The notes under the pieces: generated by a model | The model's database searches: none | What the model saw: the letters and a program-made list of their open reading frames with translations, nothing else | What the model was told of the DNA's origin: nothing | Translations under genes and position numbers: made by a program | Part shown: in pieces, positions 17,669-26,019 of the stretch | Numbering within the stretch: the first letter of the stretch is position 1 | Layout: each line of letters starts with the position of its first letter | Assembly: GCF_039724765.1 (NCBI RefSeq) | Contig: NZ_CP155729.1 | Coordinates: 3,295,501 to 3,359,500, forward strand | DNA: 64,000 nucleotides | Source: Sagittula stellata E-37 | Lineage (GTDB): Bacteria > Pseudomonadota > Alphaproteobacteria > Rhodobacterales > Rhodobacteraceae | Reading direction: 5' to 3'

Positions 17669-18388
17669 ATGAACGCTGAATTCGAGAAAACACCATCGGG
17701 CGCTTCTGCCGCGCAGCCGCGCCTGCACCAGTCGGACCGCATCGCCGGTGCGCTGACACTGGCCATCCACCAACGCCGGCTCGAGCCGGGCACCAAGCTT
17801 GGCGAAGACGAACTGGCGGATATCTATGGCGTCTCGCGCACGATCATCCGTGCCGCCCTGCAATCGCTCGCCCATCACCAGCTGGTCGAAATCAGGCGCA
17901 ACCGGGGGGCCTTCGTCGCGCAGCCGTCCACGCGTGAGGCGCATGAAGTGTTCGAGGCCCGCGCTCTTCTGGAACCCTTCATGGCCCGGCGCGCGGCGCA
18001 GCGCATCACGGACGAAAACCGCGCGACGCTGGAAAACCATATCCACGAAGAGCACGCGGCGCTGGCCGATGGCGACCACGGCAAGGCGCTGCACCTGTCG
18101 GGACAGTTCCACATCGAGATCGCCCGCATTGCCGAACACACCACCATCGCGGATGTCATCACCGCGCTCGTCGCCCGCTCGTCGCTGATCATCGCGCTGT
18201 ACTGGCGCCGTCAAAGCGCCCTGTGCGAAAAACACGCGCATCACGCGCTTCTCGACGCGCTCGCAGAAGGGGACGGTCCGCGGGCCGAGGAACTGATGAA
18301 AAGCCATCTCGTCGACCTGCATTCGCAACTCGACCTGCGCGACCGTCAGGCGTCGTCGCGGTCCCTGAAAGAGGCCTTGGCGCCGTGA
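17669..18388 (+). CDS. GntR-family regulator, FadR/FCD subfamily
   Basis: The 239-residue protein has a winged helix-turn-helix (residues 20-90: GTKLGEDELADIYGVSRTIIRAALQSLAHHQLV) and an all-helical FCD effector domain with metal-ligand-like residues (ARALLEPFMARRAA, GQFHIEIARIAEH, KHAHHALLDALAEGD). FCD regulators usually sense organic or amino acids that the neighbouring genes transport or degrade. It is divergent from the Pot-type transporter, so it probably represses that unit. Confidence 0.88.
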   Translation: MNAEFEKTPSGASAAQPRLHQSDRIAGALTLAIHQRRLEPGTKLGEDELADIYGVSRTIIRAALQSLAHHQLVEIRRNRGAFVAQPSTREAHEVFEARALLEPFMARRAAQRITDENRATLENHIHEEHAALADGDHGKALHLSGQFHIEIARIAEHTTIADVITALVARSSLIIALYWRRQSALCEKHAHHALLDALAEGDGPRAEELMKSHLVDLHSQLDLRDRQASSRSLKEALAP

Positions 18389-19200
18389 AGATCAGGACAA
18401 TGACCGAACAGGACCTGGCGATGGTGCTGGACTGGGCCGGGGCCGAGGGCTGGAACCCCGGTATCGAAGACGCCGCGTCCTTCCGCGCCGCCGATCCCGA
18501 CGGCTTCTTCCTGGCCGAGATCGACGGCGACCCGGTGGCGGCGATCTCGGTCGTCAATCACGACAGGGCCCATGCCTTTCTCGGGCTCTACATCTGCCGC
18601 CCTGCGTATCGCGGGAAGGGCCACGGGTTTGCGCTGTGGCAGGCGGCTCTGGAGCATGCGGGCGACCGGACGGTCACTCTCGACGGTGTGGCCGAACAGC
18701 AGGCGAATTATGCGCGCTCCGGCTTTGTCTTCGCCGGGCGCACGCTGCGCCATGCACTCGGCTCCGTGCCTTTGGCGGACAGCGAAGCCCGCCCGGCACA
18801 AGACGCCGACCTGCCTGCACTGATGAAGATGGATCGCACGGCATCCGGGCATGCGCGCGACGGGTTTGCCCGTGCGTGGTTCGCGGGCACCGACACACGC
18901 ACGACCTGGGTGCTCGGTCCCGAAGGTGCACCCACCGCTTTCGCCACGCACCGCCTGTGCCGGTCCGGCGTGAAGATCGGCCCGCTGCTGGCCCGTACGG
19001 AAGCCGAGGCGCGCGGCCTGCTGGCCAAGGCGCCGCGCGCGCCGGTCTTCATCGACGTGCCGGAGGGCACGGCGCTTGAGGCATCGGTTGGCTCCATCGG
19101 CTTCGAACCGGTCTTCCAGACCGCCAGGATGCACCGCGGTCCCGCCCCGCAGGGCGCGCCGCCCGCCTACTACGCCGTCGCCACGCTGGAGCTTGGCTGA
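18385..19200 (+). CDS. GNAT acetyltransferase with C-terminal YitH/HolE-like domain
   Basis: The protein of 271 residues starts at a GTG that overlaps the GntR stop codon (GTGA). The N-terminal half is a GNAT domain (TMTEQDLAMVLDWA, GLYICRPAYRGKGHGFALWQ with the acetyl-CoA loop). The C-terminal half looks like a second, degenerate GNAT module of the YitH/HolE type (VGSIGFEPVFQTARMHRG near the end). The longer frame to 18223 lies inside the regulator gene and is rejected. The acetyl acceptor is unknown. Confidence 0.8.
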   Translation: MKIRTMTEQDLAMVLDWAGAEGWNPGIEDAASFRAADPDGFFLAEIDGDPVAAISVVNHDRAHAFLGLYICRPAYRGKGHGFALWQAALEHAGDRTVTLDGVAEQQANYARSGFVFAGRTLRHALGSVPLADSEARPAQDADLPALMKMDRTASGHARDGFARAWFAGTDTRTTWVLGPEGAPTAFATHRLCRSGVKIGPLLARTEAEARGLLAKAPRAPVFIDVPEGTALEASVGSIGFEPVFQTARMHRGPAPQGAPPAYYAVATLELG

Positions 19201-19275
19201 GGGCCTGCCCTTCTCGATCACGAAAGCGACCGCAGTCCGGCCTTCACGCCGGCCAATCGTAGTGCAGTCCCGTCT

Positions 19276-20568
19276 TCAGTTCATGCTGGCGGGCAGCGCA
19301 AGCACGATGAACGGAAAGGCAATCAACAGGGCCAGTCGCAGCACGTCCGCCACGACGAACGGCAACACGCCCTTGAAGATCGTGGTCAGGGGGACATTCC
19401 GCGCAATGGAATTGATGACGTAGACGTTCATACCCACGGGCGGCGTGATGAGGCCCAGCTCGACGGTCATCACGATGACGATCCCGAACCAGATCGGGTC
19501 GAAGCCGAGCTGCTGGATCACCGGGAAAACGATGGGGATCATCAGGATGATCATGGCCATCGCGTCCAGGAAACAGCCCATGACGAGGAACAGCAGCAGG
19601 ATCAGCAGCAGCGTGCCGTACTTGCCAGCCCCCAGCGTTGTGAGGAACGAGGTCAGTTCCTGCGGGACCTGCGTGATCGCCAGGAAATAGCCGAAGAGCG
19701 TTGCGCCGATCAGCACGACGTAGATGGAAACGGAGGTGCGCAATGCCTCGACAAGGCTGTCGAGCAAGGTGGTCATCGTCAGCTTGCGCCGCGCCAGCCC
19801 GATGAGCGCGGTCAGCAGCGCACCGACGGCGGCGGCCTCCGTCGCGGTGACGATGCCGAAGTAGATCGACAGGATCACGGCCACGAACAGCAGGCCCACG
19901 GCCCAGACGCCTTTCAACGCGGAAAGCCCTTCGGACAGGGTGAACTTGTCGGCTGCGGGCAGGTCGCGCCCGTACCACAGGCGCACGGTGGCCATGTACA
20001 TCACGACCGCGAGGATGCCCGGGACGACCCCCGCGATAAAGAGTTCGCCGATATCGGTTTCGGTCATGAAGCCGTAGATCGCCAGAACCACGGAGGGCGG
20101 GATCAGGATACCCACCGTGCCACCCGCGGCTATGATACCGGTGGCGGCGTCGTCGGCATAGCCGGCCCGCTTCATCTCCGGGTAGGCGATCTTGGTCATC
20201 GTGGCGGCTGTCGCGACCGACGATCCGCAGATCGCCGCGAAGCCACCGCACGCCCCGACAGAGGCCAGGCCCAGCCCGCCCTTGAACCCGCCCAGCCACG
20301 CCCTGCCCGCACGGAACAGTTCCGACGACATGCCGGAGTTGGTGGCCAGCACCCCCATCAGCACGAAGAAGGGGATAAGCGTCAGGTTGAAGTCGGTGAT
20401 CGTGGAAATCGGCGACTGCGACAGCAGGTTCAGCGCCGGACGCCAGCCGACGACCCCGGCGAAACCGCCGATGCCGACCAGACCCATGGCGATGCCGATG
20501 GGCACACGCACGGCCATCAGCGCGAACAGGGCGACGAAGCCCAAGGTGGCGATCAGTTCCCCGCTCAT
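19276..20568 (-). CDS. dctM: TRAP transporter large permease DctM
   Basis: This is the 12-helix channel subunit of a tripartite ATP-independent periplasmic transporter, 430 residues, driven by a sodium or proton gradient. It is hydrophobic throughout, and typical segments are VPIGIAMGLVGIGGF, GGTVGILIPPSVVLAIYGF and GLITPPVGMNVYVIN. The ATG at 20568 overlaps the dctQ stop codon (ATGA). It is the last gene of dctP-dctQ-dctM. The gene name gives the family; the substrate need not be a C4-dicarboxylate. Confidence 0.92.
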   Translation of the reverse strand: MSGELIATLGFVALFALMAVRVPIGIAMGLVGIGGFAGVVGWRPALNLLSQSPISTITDFNLTLIPFFVLMGVLATNSGMSSELFRAGRAWLGGFKGGLGLASVGACGGFAAICGSSVATAATMTKIAYPEMKRAGYADDAATGIIAAGGTVGILIPPSVVLAIYGFMTETDIGELFIAGVVPGILAVVMYMATVRLWYGRDLPAADKFTLSEGLSALKGVWAVGLLFVAVILSIYFGIVTATEAAAVGALLTALIGLARRKLTMTTLLDSLVEALRTSVSIYVVLIGATLFGYFLAITQVPQELTSFLTTLGAGKYGTLLLILLLFLVMGCFLDAMAMIILMIPIVFPVIQQLGFDPIWFGIVIVMTVELGLITPPVGMNVYVINSIARNVPLTTIFKGVLPFVVADVLRLALLIAFPFIVLALPASMN

Positions 20569-21125
20569 TTGTCGCGTTCCCCGACCGTCTGGTCTTTCAG
20601 AAGTTGTTCGTCGATGCCGTCGAATTCGCCAAGGTCGCTCCCGAAACGCACGATCCGCCAGAGCCGGCCCCCCGTCGCGAAGAAGGCGGCGACAATGCCC
20701 AGCCAGATGGCGCCGAAGAACGGCCAGTGCGGCAGGCGAAGGTCCATGGTGGCGTCTCCGCCCGACATCGCGGCCAGAGTACGCTCGCCGATCTTCCACA
20801 CCAGAAGCCCGGTGAAGACCAGCAGGATCAGCCACGCCAAGGCGTTGACAACCGTGCGGGCGCGCGGCGACAGCGCCTGTGCCAGAAGATCCACCTTGAT
20901 GTGCGTGCCGTGCCAGGCGACCGACGCCAGCCCCCAGGCCACGGCGACGCCAAGCACCAGCCGCGACAGGTCGAAGGCATCAGGGACGGGGCGGGCAAAG
21001 CCGTAGCGCCCGATGGCGGAGGCCACGATCAGGATGGTGACCAGCCCCAGCACGACGCCCGCGATGCGTTCGATGACCGAGATGACCCGGCGGACGGGCC
21101 GCCCGGATGGATGACGTTCGTACAT
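20565..21125 (-). CDS. dctQ: TRAP transporter small permease DctQ
   Basis: The 186-residue protein has four hydrophobic helices and the DctQ-type segment VAVAWGLASVAWHGTHIKVDLLAQ near residue 70. The start at 21125 has GGAGA upstream. It lies 69 bp after dctP and overlaps dctM. Together the three genes form a complete TRAP system. Confidence 0.88.
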   Translation of the reverse strand: MYERHPSGRPVRRVISVIERIAGVVLGLVTILIVASAIGRYGFARPVPDAFDLSRLVLGVAVAWGLASVAWHGTHIKVDLLAQALSPRARTVVNALAWLILLVFTGLLVWKIGERTLAAMSGGDATMDLRLPHWPFFGAIWLGIVAAFFATGGRLWRIVRFGSDLGEFDGIDEQLLKDQTVGERDK

Positions 21126-21194
21126 GGGGTCTCCGGAAAAAGTGCCGTGGTTGGGGCGGGCGCACGGAAGGCGCGCCCTGCCCCGTCAGTCAGG

Positions 21195-22214
21195 TCAGTA
21201 GTCCGCGTCGTACTTCTTCAGCGCGGCCTTGTAAGCTTCGAGGATGGCATCGGCATCGCCGCCCTTGGCGGAAACGGCTTCCTTCCACTCCTCGATCAGC
21301 GGCTGAGCGGCCTCGCGCCATGCGACGACGTCTTCCTCGGTCGGCGTGTTGAAGGACTGGGTATCGTCGGCCTTCAGCTTGTCCTTGGCGGCCATGTCGT
21401 CCTCGGCCCAGCCCGCCGACACCTTGCCCGACCATTCCGGCGTGCAGTGGGAATCGATCACGGCCTTGTTCTCGTCCGAGAGACCCTCGTAGCTGTTCTT
21501 GTTCATCACGAGGACCTGCGCCGACAGGTAGAAAGGCATGTCGAGGTGAACCGGCACTTCTTCCGTCAGCTTGAAGTCGTACATGGCGCCCCACGGGAAG
21601 GTCACGGCCTCCGCGGTGCCCTTGGACAGGGCTTCACGCACTTCCGGCGCGGGCACCTGAACGGGGCCGCCGCCCAAAAGCGAGATGAAGCGCGCGATGG
21701 TGGCATGTGCCGGACGCACGTTCATGCCCTTCACCTGCTCGGGGCGGGTGACCGGCACCTTGGAGTGGAAGGCGCCCGGCGCATGGGAATGCACGAAGCA
21801 CAGCTTCACGTCGGACATCTCCGTTTCGGCGCCGTTTGCCAGATACCACTCGTGGATCGCCTTGGTGCCGTTGATGTTGTCGTCCGACATGAACGGCAGT
21901 TCGGTGGCCGAATAGATCGGGAAGCGGCCGGCGGTATAGCCGGGGTTCACCCATGCGAGATCGACGATCCCCTGCGCGGCCATGTCGTAGTGATCGGGCG
22001 CCTTGCCCAGCTGCTGTGCCGGAAACACCTGCACCGCGATGCGGCCCTCGGAGGCTTCCTCCAACGAGGCCACCCACGGGTCGATGCCCTTCGTGGCGGG
22101 CGCGATGGTCGGCGGGATCCAGTGGGACAGACGCAGGGTGACTTCCTGGGCCTGCGCCGAAAGCGGACCCACGACGGCGAGAATCGCGGCAAGCGCGACG
22201 GACGTTCTTTTCAT
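21195..22214 (-). CDS. dctP: TRAP transporter substrate-binding protein DctP
   Basis: The 339-residue periplasmic protein has a Sec signal peptide (MKRTSVALAAILAVVGPLSA, cut near AQAQ). The mature part begins EVTLRLSHWIPPTI and contains GMNVRPAHATIARFISLLGG with the conserved arginine that binds the ligand carboxylate. A GGAGG box precedes the ATG. The ligand is a carboxylate of unknown identity. Confidence 0.9.
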   Translation of the reverse strand: MKRTSVALAAILAVVGPLSAQAQEVTLRLSHWIPPTIAPATKGIDPWVASLEEASEGRIAVQVFPAQQLGKAPDHYDMAAQGIVDLAWVNPGYTAGRFPIYSATELPFMSDDNINGTKAIHEWYLANGAETEMSDVKLCFVHSHAPGAFHSKVPVTRPEQVKGMNVRPAHATIARFISLLGGGPVQVPAPEVREALSKGTAEAVTFPWGAMYDFKLTEEVPVHLDMPFYLSAQVLVMNKNSYEGLSDENKAVIDSHCTPEWSGKVSAGWAEDDMAAKDKLKADDTQSFNTPTEEDVVAWREAAQPLIEEWKEAVSAKGGDADAILEAYKAALKKYDADY

Positions 22215-22398
22215 GATGTTCCTCCCTTGGGCCGGATTTCCCGTCCGACCTCATGAAGGAATGCGTATCAAACGAAGGGCGAAAATCAAATAAAATGTTT
22301 ACGAATGAACGAAATCAGCCAAGATCGGCGGCGCCACTCCGCCGCGTTTCCAAAGGCGCAAAAGCCTCAGGAAGCGTGTTCTGCCAATAGGTTCGCCT

Positions 22399-23412
22399 TC
22401 AGATCGCCTGTCCGGCGGCGTCGAAGGCGTGGATCTTGCCGGGCGCGAAGAGCAAGCCCACCGGGTCGCCGGGACTGCGCGCCGACTCGCCATCCGTGCG
22501 CACCGTGATCCGCCCCGCCGCGCCGCAATCGACGATCAGGAACGTGTCGGCGCCGAGATACTCGATCACGTCAACCTGCCCATCCATCTCGCCCGCCCCC
22601 GGCTCCACCACCGAAATGTGCTCGGGCCTGATGCCGATCTGCGCAGCCTGCTCACCTCCCACAGCGCCCCGCACGAGACCGGCGGAAAAGACATTCATCT
22701 TCGGACTGCCGATGAACTGCGCAACGAACAGGTTGGCGGGGTGTTCGTACAATTCGCGCGGAGCACCGATCTGCGCGATCTTGCCGCCCTCAAGCACCAC
22801 GATCCGGTCGGCCAGCGTCATCGCCTCCACCTGGTCGTGGGTGACGTAGATCATCGTGGCGCTCAGCGACTGGTGCAGCTTGGCGATTTCATACCGCATC
22901 TCGACCCGCAGCGCGGCATCGAGGTTCGAGAGCGGTTCGTCGAACAGGAAGGCCGTGGGGTCGCGCACGATGGACCGACCGATGGCCACCCGCTGCCGCT
23001 GCCCGCCGGAGAGGTCCTTGGGCCGCCGGTCAAGGTAGGCGCCAAGTTTCAGCACCTCCGCCGCGTGGTCGACTTTCGCCGCGATCTTGTCCTTCGGCTC
23101 GCCTGCCGCCTTGAGCGAGAACCCCATGTTGTCCCGCACCGACATGTGCGGATAAAGCGCGTAGCTCTGGAAGACCATCGTCAGCCCGCGCTGCGACGGC
23201 GCCTCGGCGGTGGCATCGCGCCCGTCGATCAGGATCTGACCGCGCGAGGTTTCCTCCAGCCCCGCGATCATCCTGAGCAGGGTCGACTTCCCGCAACCCG
23301 ACGGGCCGACGAAGATGATGAACTCGCCCTCCTCGATGGCGAGGTCCACGCCCTTGATGACCTGCACGTTGCCGAACCATTTCTCGACGGCCTTCAGCTC
23401 TATGCTTGCCAT
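22399..23412 (-). CDS. Sugar ABC transporter ATP-binding protein (MalK/UgpC family)
   Basis: This is the ATPase of the sugar importer encoded at 22399-28670, 337 residues. Walker A is [15 protein letters not shown] near residue 38, the signature LSGGQRQR near 135 and Walker [12 protein letters not shown] near 155. The C-terminal TOBE/regulatory domain contains [15 protein letters not shown] before the ATG at 23412 decides the start. Its first bases overlap the end of the hydrolase gene. Confidence 0.92.
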   Translation of the reverse strand: MASIELKAVEKWFGNVQVIKGVDLAIEEGEFIIFVGPSGCGKSTLLRMIAGLEETSRGQILIDGRDATAEAPSQRGLTMVFQSYALYPHMSVRDNMGFSLKAAGEPKDKIAAKVDHAAEVLKLGAYLDRRPKDLSGGQRQRVAIGRSIVRDPTAFLFDEPLSNLDAALRVEMRYEIAKLHQSLSATMIYVTHDQVEAMTLADRIVVLEGGKIAQIGAPRELYEHPANLFVAQFIGSPKMNVFSAGLVRGAVGGEQAAQIGIRPEHISVVEPGAGEMDGQVDVIEYLGADTFLIVDCGAAGRITVRTDGESARSPGDPVGLLFAPGKIHAFDAAGQAI

Positions 23413-24656
23413 GGGAATCCTTTCGCAGAGGGTGAGGCCCAGGCCAGCCAGGTGGCCGCAGTCCAGGTGAAATCGCGCCCGCCGGCAGGCGATGCGTCGC
23501 GCGGGTCGAAGTACTCGGCGAACCCGCCAGCCAGGATCATGCTGCGCGTCGTGTCGCACAGCGCAGTGGCGCGGGCGTCGTGCCCCGCGTCGCGCAGCCC
23601 CAGCGCGATCAGCCAGTTCATCATCGCCCAGACCGGCCCCCGCCAGTAGCGCTTCGGCTCGAACCCCGGTTGCTGCGGGTCCGCCGAGGGCACACCGTAC
23701 GGCAAAAACCCGGCGATCCGGTCGAAGTGGTCCAGCATCCGTTCCGGCCTGACACCGGCGTACCAGTTCAGGAAGGACGCATTGGAGATCACCCCGGAAT
23801 GGGTGCCCGCCCGCATGTCGAAGGTGTCATAGGCACCGATATCGGCGTTCCAAAGCCGCTCCGACCCGGCCTCGATGGCAGCGATCCAGTCTTCGATTTC
23901 TGCGGTCTCCGCTCCGAACCGCTGCGCCAGTGCCAGAAGGTCCCGGTTGGCGCGCAGCAGGGTGAAGGTCATCGTCGGATCGGCCACCCGGAAGGGCGAA
24001 ACCTCCCGCAGGTGCGCCTCGTCCCAGCCGCAGTCGTGCCCCAGCTTCACCAACGTCAGGTATCGGTCGTAGTCCCAGCGGCGCGGGCGCTCGTCTTCCG
24101 CCACATGGCTGGTGTCGCGCCGGTAATACGCGTCGAGGTTGGCGGGCTCGATGGCGGCAAAGGGCGCGTCCCAGTCCGGAGAATTGTCGCGCCCCGTCTC
24201 CCAGGGATGGCTGACACAGATCGCGCCGCCCTCGCCCCGCCAGTCGAAGAACCAGCGGTGCCAGTCCGTCAACGGCCCGACCATGGCCTTCGCCCGGTCC
24301 GCGCCCGCCGGGTCGAGCTCGGCCAGCCAACGGATGAAGGTGGCCGCGATCGGCGGCTGCGAAATGCCCGAAGACGGCACCGGTCCGACGCCGCCCCAGA
24401 CGTCGGGGCCAGGGAAATACGTCGGCTCCACCTTGTGGAACAGGATATGCGGGACCATGCCGTTCGGCCACTGGCCCGACAGCAGCGTCTCCACCTCCTG
24501 CCACGCGCGGTCGGTGTCGAAGGTGGCGAACCCCATGGCGGCAAAGACGCTGTCCCAGTTCCACTGGTAAGGGTAAAGCCCCGCCGTGGGCACGGTGTAC
24601 CCGCCCCGGTCGTTGCCCCGCAGGATGCGGCGGGCGGCGTCGTCCGGATCGGTCAT
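23400..24656 (-). CDS. GH63-like (mannosyl/glucosylglycerate hydrolase or trehalase-like) glycoside hydrolase
   Basis: The protein of 418 residues has the (alpha/alpha)6-barrel pattern of GH63/GH37-type hydrolases. [16 protein letters not shown] near residue 30 carries a likely catalytic aspartate region, followed by [10 protein letters not shown], and [12 protein letters not shown] near residue 340. The GGAGGGGCGG box before 24656 sets the start. It has no signal peptide, so it works in the cytoplasm on the imported sugar. It lies inside the transporter operon between a permease gene and the ATPase gene. The family includes hydrolases of the compatible solutes mannosylglycerate and glucosylglycerate, which fits marine bacteria, but the substrate is not proven. 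Confidence 0.78.
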   Translation of the reverse strand: MTDPDDAARRILRGNDRGGYTVPTAGLYPYQWNWDSVFAAMGFATFDTDRAWQEVETLLSGQWPNGMVPHILFHKVEPTYFPGPDVWGGVGPVPSSGISQPPIAATFIRWLAELDPAGADRAKAMVGPLTDWHRWFFDWRGEGGAICVSHPWETGRDNSPDWDAPFAAIEPANLDAYYRRDTSHVAEDERPRRWDYDRYLTLVKLGHDCGWDEAHLREVSPFRVADPTMTFTLLRANRDLLALAQRFGAETAEIEDWIAAIEAGSERLWNADIGAYDTFDMRAGTHSGVISNASFLNWYAGVRPERMLDHFDRIAGFLPYGVPSADPQQPGFEPKRYWRGPVWAMMNWLIALGLRDAGHDARATALCDTTRSMILAGGFAEYFDPRDASPAGGRDFTWTAATWLAWASPSAKGFPWQA

Positions 24657-24723
24657 GCCCCGCCCCTCCCGCGGGCTGCCCGGCATGGTCGGCATGCGCC
24701 CCGTGTCCCCAGTGGCGAACCGC

Positions 24724-25938
24724 TCATCCCTTCACGCTCCCCGCCGTCAGGCCCTTGGTCATGAACCGCTCCAGCCCCAGGAAAAGCGCCATGATCGGCA
24801 CCGTGGCGATCACCGACCCGGCCATCAGGTGCTGGCGCGGGATCTCCGACGAATTGAGCGAGGCGATGCCGCGCGTCAGGGTGAACTTCGACGGGTCGTC
24901 AAGCAGCATGAAGGCCAGCAGGAACTCGTTCCACGCGATCATGAACACGTAAAGCGACACGGAGGCCAGCGCCGGCAGCGACAACGGCAGGGTGATTTTC
25001 CAGATGACCATCAGGCGCGACAGCCCATCCATCAGACCGGCCTCCTCGATCTCCGCCGGGAGGCCCCGGAAATAGCCCTGCAACATGTAAAGCGCCACGG
25101 GGATGGTCGTGACCGGATAGATCATCACGATCCCGGCGATGGAGTTCCTCAGCCCGGTCATCGAGAAGGCGATGTAGATCGGCAGGGCGAGGACGATCAT
25201 CGGGACCATGTAGATCAGCAGGATCGACCGCGAAAACACCGCGCGCCCGGTGAAGCGCAGCCGCGCCACGGCGTAGGCGCCGGGAATGGCAAACGCCAGC
25301 GTGATCAGAACCGTCAGCACCGAGATGTAGAACGACGTCCCCAGGTAACGGCCGAAGTTGAAGTCCCGAATCAGCTCCACGTAGGACCGGAACAACCCCC
25401 AGCCCTGCGACAGGTCGATGGAGAAATCGAGCGGGTTGGCGATCAGCTCCGCCTGGTTCTTCAGCGAGGTCATGACCATCACGTAGAAGGGAATGACCAC
25501 GATGGCGGTGAAGAAGACATAGCCGAAGCCCATCAGCGCCCGGATCACCGCGCCCTCGAACTGGTGCCGGGTCAGCGCGCCCGCCGGCAGTCCGTCGAGG
25601 TAGCGCACCAGAGGAATGCCCGTGGCCCCCGCGCCGAAGATCAGCGCCGCCACCCGCAGCCCCATCCCTGTGCCGTCGCCGAACCGCAGCGCGCCGAACC
25701 CGGCGGACGCCAGCGCCAGCGCCGTCACCAGCGCCGCCCCGTCCGTCAACCAGCGGTTCTGCCACCGCACGGCCACCAGCCCGGCAATCGCCCCCACCAG
25801 CACGGCACCCGAACCCGAGGGCCGCACGCTTTCGCCCGTGGCGAAGCTCATCACCACCGCCACGGTGACGAAGGCCACCACCGCCCAGAGCGCGCCCAGA
25901 AGCGCGCCGGTCACGTATCCGACCCTCAACGCCTTCAT
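24724..25938 (-). CDS. Sugar ABC transporter permease, MalG-like, with N-terminal membrane extension
   Basis: The last 270 residues are a normal MalG-type permease with the EAA loop EEAGLMDGLSRLMVIWKITLPL near residue 310. The protein has 404 residues, about 120 more than usual. The extra N-terminus (1-130) is rich in hydrophobic stretches (GALLGALWAVVAFVTVAVVM, GAVLVGAIAGLVAVRW, ALVTALALASAGFGAL) and probably adds three or four membrane helices. It forms a transporter with the MalF-like protein at 26018. A palindromic repeat copy lies upstream. Confidence 0.85.
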   Translation of the reverse strand: MKALRVGYVTGALLGALWAVVAFVTVAVVMSFATGESVRPSGSGAVLVGAIAGLVAVRWQNRWLTDGAALVTALALASAGFGALRFGDGTGMGLRVAALIFGAGATGIPLVRYLDGLPAGALTRHQFEGAVIRALMGFGYVFFTAIVVIPFYVMVMTSLKNQAELIANPLDFSIDLSQGWGLFRSYVELIRDFNFGRYLGTSFYISVLTVLITLAFAIPGAYAVARLRFTGRAVFSRSILLIYMVPMIVLALPIYIAFSMTGLRNSIAGIVMIYPVTTIPVALYMLQGYFRGLPAEIEEAGLMDGLSRLMVIWKITLPLSLPALASVSLYVFMIAWNEFLLAFMLLDDPSKFTLTRGIASLNSSEIPRQHLMAGSVIATVPIMALFLGLERFMTKGLTAGSVKG

Positions 25939-25948
25939 GACCCCGCTC

Positions 25949-26019
25949 CTTCATCTTGGCAGAAATACCTGAACGGCGCCGCAGGCGCCCGGGGCGCAGC
26001 CCCGCCCGATGCGCAGCTC
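25949..26019 (+). repeat. Dispersed palindromic intergenic repeat, copy 4 (diverged)
   Basis: It begins CTTCATCTTGGCAGAAATAC, as in the other copies, then two GC-rich palindromes (GGCGCCGCAGGCGCC and GGGGCGCAGCCCC). It fills most of the short gap between the two permease genes of the sugar transporter. Confidence 0.7.
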
